A stretch of DNA of 5,397 bases. Origin: Chitinophagales bacterium. GTDB taxonomy: Bacteria > Bacteroidota > Bacteroidia > Chitinophagales > UBA2359. The translations under genes and the position numbers were made by a program. The notes under the pieces were generated by a model. That model was not told the origin of the DNA, searched no databases, and was given only the letters and a program-made list of their open reading frames with translations. Every line of letters begins with the position of its first letter. Positions within the stretch are counted from its first letter, which is position 1. This document shows positions 1 through 5,266 of this stretch, one piece after another. The DNA is taken from NCBI GenBank assembly GCA_020629335.1, contig JAHDDN010000395.1, positions 1-5,397 of the forward strand, written 5' to 3'.

Positions 1-49
1 AAAACATTGATAATCAACAAAAAAGGGCAAATAAAGTGTCAAAGTCAGG

Positions 50-91
50 AAAAAAGCCCCCTAAATTCAGATGAATTTAGGGGGCTTTTTT
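50..91. terminator. Strong bidirectional intrinsic terminator
   Basis: The sequence shows a perfect 19-bp inverted repeat, arms 50-68 and 73-91, around a 4-nt loop (agat). The stem has a GCCCCC/GGGGGC block flanked by A6 on the left and T6 on the right, so it can terminate transcription in either direction. On the minus strand it begins 2 bp beyond the stop codon of the DUF1361 gene, so it most likely ends the dgkA-DUF1361 transcript. It could also end a plus-strand gene entering from the left of the window. Positions 1-49 contain no feature I can support. Confidence 0.92.
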
Positions 92-93
92 GA

Positions 94-792
94 TTATTTT
101 TTTTCATTCTCAACCACCAAAAACTGGGGCAATGTCATCAACAACAAATAACCCAACAACATAAAACAACCAAATAAAATCGTCACGCCATAAGTTCTCG
201 GATGATCAAATGGTGATACAATACGATGCGCAATATCATACATCAATGCTGGAAATTCCGTGAATAAATCCCAACTATTCCAACGTAAATACCGTCCCAA
301 ATAAATACCAAATCCACTCAAAAAGCTAGTAGCAATAATAGCCACCCAACCCATCCATTTATTCCAATACTCATCAATTATATTGTGCATGATACGCATA
401 GACCAAAAGCCCAAATATAAGCCTTGAAACAAAAATACACTCAACAAAATACTATCGTACCAAAATGGAATATTTGGTCTAGCTTTGAGATGAATTAAAT
501 CCGTAACTAAATAAGGAGCATTGGGTAAGAACAGCAACCAAATACCTCCCAAAACGAATAAAGTCATCTTATTAAGATACTGCAATCGATGCAAAAAATA
601 AATGCCCGTCGCTACCAATAAAGGTACCCAAGCCAAATATAAATTCCAGCCCAAAAATAACATAAATTCAGAACCAGAAATGTAAGTTCGCCCCAATAAT
701 AAAACAGCAGCAAACAAAGAGAATAAAACATTAATAATCAAAAGACTCGTGATAGACTTTTCACGCTCCCAGAAAAACTGGATAAAATTCAT
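94..792 (-). CDS. DUF1361 domain multi-pass membrane protein
   Basis: This is a 232-aa inner-membrane protein with about six hydrophobic segments, near residues 14-34, 42-67, 76-96, 111-133, 147-167 and 201-221. It has the hallmark blocks of the DUF1361 family: N-L-x-L-A-W-x-P-L at 50-58, F-L-P-N-A-P-Y-L-V-T-D at 88-98 followed by L-I-H-L, W-Y-D at 111-113, and G-I-Y-L-G-R-Y-L-R-W-N-S-W-D near 162-175. The length is normal for the family and the ORF is intact. The function of DUF1361 is not known, and I see no catalytic motif that would suggest one. The gene lies 33 bp downstream of the DgkA gene on the same strand, so the two are probably co-transcribed, and the terminator at 50-91 follows directly. 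The leader is A/T-rich with no Shine-Dalgarno sequence, as is usual in Bacteroidota. The family call is confident. Confidence 0.9.
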   Translation of the reverse strand: MNFIQFFWEREKSITSLLIINVLFSLFAAVLLLGRTYISGSEFMLFLGWNLYLAWVPLLVATGIYFLHRLQYLNKMTLFVLGGIWLLFLPNAPYLVTDLIHLKARPNIPFWYDSILLSVFLFQGLYLGFWSMRIMHNIIDEYWNKWMGWVAIIATSFLSGFGIYLGRYLRWNSWDLFTEFPALMYDIAHRIVSPFDHPRTYGVTILFGCFMLLGYLLLMTLPQFLVVENEKK

Positions 793-825
793 ACGGCTTA
801 TTTTTTAGAGTTAAATAAATTACAA

Positions 826-1203
826 TCAATGCAAAATCTTGGGTAGGAAAATAATCAGTCCTACAAGCGCAGCTCCCATAGCCATAAATAAAACAGCACC
901 AGCTGCCATATCTTTCACCTTACCTGCTTCTGGATGATGATCTGGACTCACCAAATCAACCAAACGCTCTATACTCGAATTGAAAGTTTCTGCCATTAAC
1001 ACTAAAGCTATCGCTAGTATAATCGTACACCATTCCCAAGCTTTTAGTTCAAATAAAAAAGCGGCGATTAAGACACATGAAGCCGCAAAGAGATGAATCC
1101 ATGCATTATGCTCTCGACTAATCACTTCCTTAATACCATTTAAGGCATATCCAAAACTACGAATCCTCTTTTTGAATGAAAATTTTACTATCTTATTGTC
1201 CAT
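826..1203 (-). CDS. dgkA: Diacylglycerol kinase / undecaprenol kinase, DgkA family
   Basis: This is a 125-aa integral membrane lipid kinase of the small prokaryotic DgkA type. The family transfers phosphate from ATP to diacylglycerol or, in many bacteria, to undecaprenol, which recycles lipid carriers at the inner membrane. The sequence has an amphipathic N-terminus (F-x-x-A-x-x-G-I-K near 17-25), then E31-H-N-A-W-x-H, and hydrophobic segments near 38-51, 57-71 and 101-120. The catalytic and metal-binding signature M-A-E72-T-F-N75-S-S-I-E79 matches the E-x-x-N-x-x-x-E core of E. coli DgkA, and K97-D98-M-A-A-G-A-V matches the last family block. Length and motif order are complete. Diacylglycerol and undecaprenol cannot be told apart as substrate from sequence alone. 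The gene is first in a minus-strand pair with the DUF1361 gene and diverges from the cyclase-family gene across 42 bp. The start is supported by the normal N-terminal length. Confidence 0.92.
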   Translation of the reverse strand: MDNKIVKFSFKKRIRSFGYALNGIKEVISREHNAWIHLFAASCVLIAAFLFELKAWEWCTIILAIALVLMAETFNSSIERLVDLVSPDHHPEAGKVKDMAAGAVLFMAMGAALVGLIIFLPKILH

Positions 1204-1245
1204 CCTTCCAAATTTTAATTATTTTAGGCTAAAAATAAATCTACA
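1204..1245. promoter_or_regulatory. Divergent 42-bp intergenic region with small palindrome
   Basis: This 42-bp, strongly A/T-rich gap separates the divergent dgkA and cyclase-family starts, so promoters for both genes must lie here or reach into the coding regions. It contains the 13-bp palindrome TTTTAGGCTAAAA at 1222-1234, with 6-bp arms around one central base, which could be an operator. I do not see a clean match to the Bacteroidota promoter boxes (TTG near -33, TAnnTTTG near -7) on either strand. The regulatory role is inferred from geometry alone. Confidence 0.35.
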
Positions 1246-2001
1246 ATGATCGCTCAAATTCAATACAAAAATCGACAATTTTCAATCAATCTAAGCGAAG
1301 GTATAGATATTGCAATTCCACTTACTGAGCAAGCACAAAATGCAGTCAATGCCTTTTATGCCCCCTTTCTCCGAATAGAAGCCGTCAAATCAGGAGATTT
1401 TATAGGCGATACCAAACAAGGCGGCCTCCTCAATTTCAAAAACGTATTCTTCAACCCACATGGCAATGGCACCCATACCGAATGCCTCGCCCACATCAGC
1501 AATGAACCCATCAATATACACCAAACGCTGAAAAGGCATTTTTACTATGCACAAGTCATCACTATCTATCCCACGATTCTCGAAAATGGCGATAAAGTGA
1601 TCCTAAAAGAATCCATTAAACAAGCCCTCACAGGCGATATTCCTGAAGCTCTTATCATTCGCACCCTGCCCAATGATGAGTCCAAAAAACACCGCCAATA
1701 TTCAGGAGCTAATCCACCTTATTTGCACCACGAAGCCACCAGTTTTATAGTCGAAAAAAACATCAAACATCTACTCCTTGACCTTCCCTCGGTGGATAGA
1801 GAACAAGATGAAGGCCAACTCCTCTCCCATAAAGCCTTTTGGCAATATCCCGATCAACCTCGCCTTGATGCTACCATCACAGAACTGATCTACGTACCCA
1901 ATGAAGTTAAAGATGGATTCTATTTTCTCAATATCCAAATCATCCCGCTTCAAATGGATGCCAGCCCAAGTCTACCTATTCTCTACGTAATCGAAGCATA
2001 A
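1246..2001 (+). CDS. Cyclase-family metallohydrolase (kynurenine formamidase-like)
   Basis: This is a 251-aa cytoplasmic protein, with no signal peptide or membrane helix, of the cyclase/arylformamidase fold. The best-known members hydrolyse N-formylkynurenine to kynurenine (KynB), but many act on other substrates. The family motif H-x-G-T-H-x-D-x-P-x-H appears in variant form as H72-G-N-G-T-H77-T-E79-C-L-A-H83, with Glu in place of Asp and the first His one residue further away. Later blocks also fit. L-L-L-D-L-P-S-V-D at 176-184 leads to L-L-S-H195, where KynB has its catalytic His. A-T-I-T-E213 corresponds to the conserved Glu, and a P-L-Q-M-D-A-S-P-S-L-P-I tail ends the domain. The length is normal to slightly long. 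I would not assign a substrate or the symbol kynB. The gene stands alone on the plus strand, diverging from dgkA. Its codons are C-rich, unlike the G/T-rich peroxidase gene downstream. Confidence 0.82.
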   Translation: MIAQIQYKNRQFSINLSEGIDIAIPLTEQAQNAVNAFYAPFLRIEAVKSGDFIGDTKQGGLLNFKNVFFNPHGNGTHTECLAHISNEPINIHQTLKRHFYYAQVITIYPTILENGDKVILKESIKQALTGDIPEALIIRTLPNDESKKHRQYSGANPPYLHHEATSFIVEKNIKHLLLDLPSVDREQDEGQLLSHKAFWQYPDQPRLDATITELIYVPNEVKDGFYFLNIQIIPLQMDASPSLPILYVIEA

Positions 2002-2079
2002 AACTATCAATCAAACCCATAAATATATAAACCAGTTTAAGCCATTTTCTTTAATTTCGCAAAAGTTTAGGGGCTTCCC

Positions 2080-2149
2080 CTTCCTAATTTTTTCATCGAC
2101 CCGTAGGAGCGCAGCTGTGTGTACGCGCTCCGATGAAAAAATTAGGAAG
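2080..2149. repeat. Long perfect inverted repeat (two-tier hairpin)
   Basis: Arms 2080-2098 and 2131-2149 are a perfect 19-bp inverted repeat (CTTCCTAATTTTTTCATCG and its complement). Inside lies a second stem, GGAGCGC at 2106-2112 with GCGCTCC at 2125-2131, closing a 12-nt loop. About seven bases (2099-2105) bulge on the left side. The inner stem shares base 2131 with the outer one. The right arm is not followed by a T tract, so this is not a classic intrinsic terminator for either strand. The structure directly abuts the dispersed repeat and may be its left part or a separate element. The second repeat copy runs off the window before this point, so that cannot be settled here. Confidence 0.8.
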
Positions 2150-2161
2150 CGTCGGGCTGTC

Positions 2162-2292
2162 CGCTATTATGGGCCTATGTCACTCCTACTCCACTAAGAC
2201 GTACTTGTCTTCCCCTTCGGGGCAAGCCTGCGTCCACCTAAGTTCCGTAAGTCATGCCATTACGCCCCATACCGCTACCATCCCTAAGCCAA
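2162..2292 (+). repeat. Dispersed repeat, copy 1 (inverted relative to copy 2)
   Basis: This 131-bp segment is repeated in inverted orientation at 5267-5397, with 128 of 131 positions identical and no gaps. The differences are at 2183, 2199 and 2200. It is clearly richer in G+C than its surroundings. Identity ends sharply after 2292, while the left limit is unknown because copy 2 is cut by the window edge. The left end reads GCGTCGGGCTGTCCGCTAT (from 2149-2150) and the right end CCGCTACCATCCCTAAGCC. From memory, unverified, these ends resemble an abundant non-coding repeat of Bacteroidota genomes (GGGCTGTCCGCT ... CGCTTCCATCCCTAAC). Inside are possible stems: AAGAC/GTCTT at 2196-2200 and 2207-2211, a CCC-TTCG-GGG tetraloop hairpin at 2213-2222, and TATGGGC at 2168-2174 with GCCCCATA at 2254-2261 (one bulge). 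No protein or transposase is encoded. Confidence 0.9.
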
Positions 2293-2390
2293 AAATGCTA
2301 GCATTAAGACAAATCATAATTAAAATGCACCATTTATCGCCATAAATAGTTATATTAGTAAGTACTTCTAATTACAATAAAACAATCATA

Positions 2391-3383
2391 ATGAAACAGT
2401 TCTATATACTTATAACAAGCATGATGCTTAGCACTTGCTTCCTTTTCGCACAACAAAATGTGCAATTAGTTATTAATCACGGCTTGGAAGACCAAACATT
2501 GGAGTTTGAAAGCACACAAGCGACCAATTCAAGCGGAGTCACTTATGATGTGAAACGCTTGGAGTATTACTTAGGTAGTATCGTCCTCATACATGATGAT
2601 GGACAAGAAACTCCCTTAGATGACGATTTTTATATATTAGTAGATGCCGCAGATGGCACCTCTACTATTGATTTAGGAGATCATAATATTGAAAGCTTAG
2701 AGGCTATTGATTTTCATGTAGGGGTGACAGAAGATCACAATCATGCTGACCCTGCTGCTTGGCCAAATGATCACCCTTTGGCTCCACAAGACCCTGCCAT
2801 GCATTGGGGCTGGGATGCAGGCTATAGATTTATCGCCTATGAAGGAACTATCTATAATGATCAAGGAGAAGCTAGCAGCATTTTCGAATACCATGCCGTT
2901 GGTGATGAACTTCGTACTCGTATCGTATTAGATACAGAAGGAGAAATCATTGATGATATATTAACGATCACTTTAGATGCCGACTACAATCCTATCATGC
3001 AAGATATTGATATTTTAGGCAATAGTATTATACACGGAGGTGGTACATTAATGGGCAAAATGATGAAAAACATGAAAGACTTTGGTGTATTCACCCCTAA
3101 GTCAGTTAGCACTGATATCAGCGAAATAAGCAATGACTATCAATTAACGAATTACCCAAATCCATTTAGTACTAACACTCTTATTACTTATGATTTTCCT
3201 AAAGTAGAAAAAGTAAGTATGCGTATCACAGATATAAATGGCCGTACTATTGTAGAGCAAAATAATCTAGCCCCTACCAATCAATTAGAAATCAACCATC
3301 CGCTAAATACAGGTGTTTATTACTGTAGTTTCTATGCTAAAGACACATTCTTAGCAAAAACAAAGTTATTAGTGGTAGAATAA
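2391..3383 (+). CDS. Secreted MbnP-like protein with T9SS type A sorting domain
   Basis: This 330-aa protein has a type I signal peptide (residues 1-20, likely cleaved before Q21), an MbnP-like domain (about 22-232) and a C-terminal T9SS sorting domain (about 252-330). The tail has the typical Y-P-N-P-F opening at 255-259, G-x-Y-Y at 308-311 and a closing K-L-L-V-V-E. MbnP proteins are copper-binding partners of MbnH di-heme enzymes, and here the peroxidase is two genes downstream. The segment 115-150 is rich in possible ligands: H116, H118, W124, H128, H138, W139 and W141, ending in G-Y-x-F-x-x-x-E-G. H215 and a Met cluster (M221, M224, M225, M228) come later. The next gene encodes a paralogue. 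The T9SS tail predicts transport across the outer membrane, followed by surface attachment or release. The MbnP call rests on remembered motif patterns and the neighbourhood. The sorting domain is the safer part. Confidence 0.8.
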   Translation: MKQFYILITSMMLSTCFLFAQQNVQLVINHGLEDQTLEFESTQATNSSGVTYDVKRLEYYLGSIVLIHDDGQETPLDDDFYILVDAADGTSTIDLGDHNIESLEAIDFHVGVTEDHNHADPAAWPNDHPLAPQDPAMHWGWDAGYRFIAYEGTIYNDQGEASSIFEYHAVGDELRTRIVLDTEGEIIDDILTITLDADYNPIMQDIDILGNSIIHGGGTLMGKMMKNMKDFGVFTPKSVSTDISEISNDYQLTNYPNPFSTNTLITYDFPKVEKVSMRITDINGRTIVEQNNLAPTNQLEINHPLNTGVYYCSFYAKDTFLAKTKLLVVE

Positions 3384-3394
3384 TTAAGAACATT

Positions 3395-4156
3395 ATGAAA
3401 TTAAAAATCAGTTTATTAATTGGCTTAGCGTTTCTCCTCTTGTCATCTTCTTGTAAAGAGGACGACGAACCCGTAGACAATAGCACTTATACGCTTACTT
3501 TTGATGTCAATCATCATTTCAATGGAGAAGAGTTGAGCTTTGGGGAATTGCTATTTACTAATGATGCTGGTAATACCATTAATTTTACCAGTTTCAAATA
3601 TCTGATTTCTAATATTGTGCTGCATAAAGCAGATAATAGCACTCATTTATTAGAAGGAGAGGTGGGTTTTATTGAGCCTAAAGAAGAACGATTTAGCTTT
3701 AGTATTGCTGACGTTCCTAATGGGGATTATAGCGGCATCTCTTTCATGATTGGTTTAGATGAAGCGACTAATAATTCTAATCCGAATCAATACCCGCCAG
3801 ATCATGCACTACATCCATTGGTAAGCAATATGTTTTGGAGTATGAATGGAGGCGGCTATATCTTCCTAACAATGGAAGGTCAATATACTAATGAAGAAGA
3901 TAATGTAGGCGGCTTCACTTATCATATTGCTTTCACAGAAAATCAAATGCCTTATGAATTTACAGATCAAGCATTTACTTTAAATGCTGATAAAACAGTA
4001 AAATTGGAGTTTGACTTAGCTGAAGCCTTTAAAAATCCTGCTTTATTTGACATTAACGTTAATGGTAATTTCTCTCACTCAAGTGATGACAATGGGATTG
4101 CTAATACTATTCGAGATAATATGCATGATGCGATTAAGCTAGTGGATTATGAATAA
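3395..4156 (+). CDS. MbnP-like surface lipoprotein
   Basis: This is a 253-aa lipoprotein. The signal peptide ends in L-L-S-S-S-C20, a type II cleavage site, and C20 is followed by K-E-D-D-E, which fits the Lys-acidic lipoprotein export signal described in Bacteroidota and so predicts surface display. The mature part is one MbnP-like domain. It begins T-Y-T-L-T-F-D-V-N-H-H-F near 31-42, has F-T-S-F-K-Y-L-I-S-N-I-V-L near 64-76, then the signature Y-P-P-D-H137-A-L-H140-P-L ... M-F-W148 ... G-G-Y-x-F-L-x-M-E-G, and later H177, H228 and N242-M243-H244. These line up with the upstream paralogue (D-H-P-L ... M-H-W139 ... G-Y-x-F ... E-G, H215, N-M), but this copy has no sorting tail and has Met150 where the other has Trp141. 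The gene starts 11 bp after its neighbour and its end overlaps the peroxidase start by 8 bp, so co-translation is likely. Confidence 0.78.
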   Translation: MKLKISLLIGLAFLLLSSSCKEDDEPVDNSTYTLTFDVNHHFNGEELSFGELLFTNDAGNTINFTSFKYLISNIVLHKADNSTHLLEGEVGFIEPKEERFSFSIADVPNGDYSGISFMIGLDEATNNSNPNQYPPDHALHPLVSNMFWSMNGGGYIFLTMEGQYTNEEDNVGGFTYHIAFTENQMPYEFTDQAFTLNADKTVKLEFDLAEAFKNPALFDINVNGNFSHSSDDNGIANTIRDNMHDAIKLVDYE

Positions 4157-5228
4157 ATTACAGTTATCTATACTATTAGTATTGGGAGTACTGACGATAT
4201 TACAAGCTTGTAAAGATGATCCTGAGCCTTATGTACCGACCCCTTATGATCTCAATTTGACATTGGACTTACCTCAGCCCGCCTTGCCTTCAGATAATCC
4301 TTTAACGGAAGAGGGTGTTATGTTGGGGCGAATGCTTTTTTATGATAAAGCTTTATCGAAAGGAGAATCTCAAGCCTGTGCTTCCTGCCACCTACAAGAA
4401 TCGGCTTTTGTGGATACAGATAAAGCCTTGAGTTTAGGTGTTGAAAATTTACCAGGCACTCGTAATTCGATGGCCCTTTTTAATTTGGCTTGGCATTATA
4501 ATGGTTTCTTTTGGGATGGACGAGCGGCTACTTTAAGAGAACAAGCGCTGCTCCCTATACAAGATGAATTAGAAATGAATGAAAGCTTGGATAATGTGCT
4601 ACAAAAACTGAGTGATAATCCAATTTATCCTGAACAATTTGAAAAAGCATTTGGTGATAAGGAAATCAATCCTGAAAGAATTGGCTTAGCAGTTGAGCAA
4701 TTTTTGATCACGCTTATCTCCCATAATTCTCGTTATGATCAAGCAGTTAGAGGAGAAATCACGTTAACAGAATCCGAGCAAAGAGGGCAAGAATTGTTTT
4801 TTAGAGAAAGTAATCCAAATGGTGTTGTTAAAGGGGCCGATTGTTTTCATTGTCATGGTGGCTCCTTATTCACGAATAATGATTTGATGAATAATGGTTT
4901 GGATAGTGATGAAGAGTTTACTGATTTAGGATTTTATGAAGTGACTGGGAATGATGATGATAAGGCTAAGTTTAAGGTGCCTTCCCTTCGTAATGTGGCA
5001 TTGACTGCGCCTTATATGCATGATGGGCGTATGAGTACTTTAGAGGAAGTATTAGCGCATTATAATGGAGGCGCTAAAGAGTCATCTACGCTTGATCCTA
5101 ATATGCACGCTATTGTAGAGGATGGATTAGATTTAAGTGATCAGGATATGACCGATATTATCAATTTCCTCCACACACTGACAGATGATACTTTTTTGAG
5201 CAATGAAGCTTTTTCAAATCCGTTTTAA
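4149..5228 (+). CDS. Di-heme cytochrome c peroxidase, MauG/MbnH-like lipoprotein
   Basis: This 359-aa lipoprotein has a signal peptide ending L-Q-A-C21, followed by K-D-D-P-E, which again suits export to the cell surface. It has two c-type heme sites, C77-A-S-C80-H81 and C232-F-H-C235-H236, in the two-domain layout of bacterial di-heme peroxidases. Other family blocks are L-G-R-x-L-F-Y-D near 59-66, T-R-N-S at 104-107, F-W122-D-G-R-A (the Trp between the hemes), E-x-E142-M, and V-P-S-L-R-N-V-A-L-T-A-P-Y-M-H-D-G at 277-293. Two details favour the MauG/MbnH branch over H2O2-detoxifying peroxidases. Y305 (L-A-H-Y-N-G-G) sits where classical enzymes have the Met heme ligand and MauG has Tyr. The loop before T-R-N (95-103) has no His to act as sixth ligand of the peroxidatic heme. 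With two MbnP-like genes upstream and an 8-bp overlap, the likely job is oxidising residues of those partners. The exact substrate is inferred. Confidence 0.88.
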   Translation: MNKLQLSILLVLGVLTILQACKDDPEPYVPTPYDLNLTLDLPQPALPSDNPLTEEGVMLGRMLFYDKALSKGESQACASCHLQESAFVDTDKALSLGVENLPGTRNSMALFNLAWHYNGFFWDGRAATLREQALLPIQDELEMNESLDNVLQKLSDNPIYPEQFEKAFGDKEINPERIGLAVEQFLITLISHNSRYDQAVRGEITLTESEQRGQELFFRESNPNGVVKGADCFHCHGGSLFTNNDLMNNGLDSDEEFTDLGFYEVTGNDDDKAKFKVPSLRNVALTAPYMHDGRMSTLEEVLAHYNGGAKESSTLDPNMHAIVEDGLDLSDQDMTDIINFLHTLTDDTFLSNEAFSNPF

Positions 5229-5238
5229 TTAAAGTTGG

Positions 5239-5254
5239 AAAGTTGAAACTTTTT
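5239..5254 (+). terminator. Weak candidate terminator after the operon
   Basis: A 5-bp A/T-rich stem (AAAGT at 5239-5243 with ACTTT at 5248-5252) around a TGAA loop is followed by only two more T, 10 bp after the peroxidase stop codon. The stem is too weak to be convincing. The overlapping short direct repeat AAAGTTG (5231-5237 and 5239-5245) is an equally simple explanation. The structured repeat just beyond could instead be what ends transcription. Confidence 0.2.
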
Positions 5255-5266
5255 AACGTTGGATGA

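Larger units (their letters stand above)
2002..2390. other. 389-bp gene-free interval: hairpin, repeat and operon leader
   Basis: No credible gene lies here. The contents in order are as follows. Positions 2002-2069 are A/T-rich spacer. A short GGGG-ctt-CCCC hairpin at 2070-2080 is followed, after a few bases, by six T (2088-2093) and might weakly terminate the cyclase-family transcript. The long hairpin is at 2080-2149 and the repeat copy at 2162-2292. A 12-bp palindrome, AATGCTAGCATT, is at 2294-2305. The last 85 bp are the leader of the MbnP-like operon. TATATTAG at 2351-2358 is one base away from the Bacteroidota -7 consensus TAnnTTTG, but I find no good -33 partner, so the promoter position is only a guess. 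Confidence 0.6.

Noticed and set aside
1771..1953. 60-codon minus-strand open frame
   Set aside because: It lies entirely inside the cyclase-family gene on the opposite strand and has no recognisable product.
2162..2292. CRISPR array or tRNA in the GC-richer segment
   Set aside because: There are no regularly spaced short direct repeats, and no cloverleaf with a T-arm GTTCGA-type sequence. The stems present do not form a tRNA.
2133..2345. 70-codon plus-strand open frame starting in the hairpin
   Set aside because: Its start lies in the hairpin arm and most of it is the structured non-coding repeat. The composition (Ser/His/Pro-rich) fits no family I know. The same DNA recurs inverted at 5267-5397 as an intergenic element.
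2697..2931. Open frames of 65 codons (minus) and 62 codons (plus, another frame)
   Set aside because: Both are shadows of the first MbnP-like gene, which has a signal peptide, domain motifs and a sorting tail in its own frame.
5231..5245. Short direct repeat AAAGTTG twice in a row
   Set aside because: Two 7-bp copies in A/T-rich intergenic DNA are expected by chance and carry no further structure.
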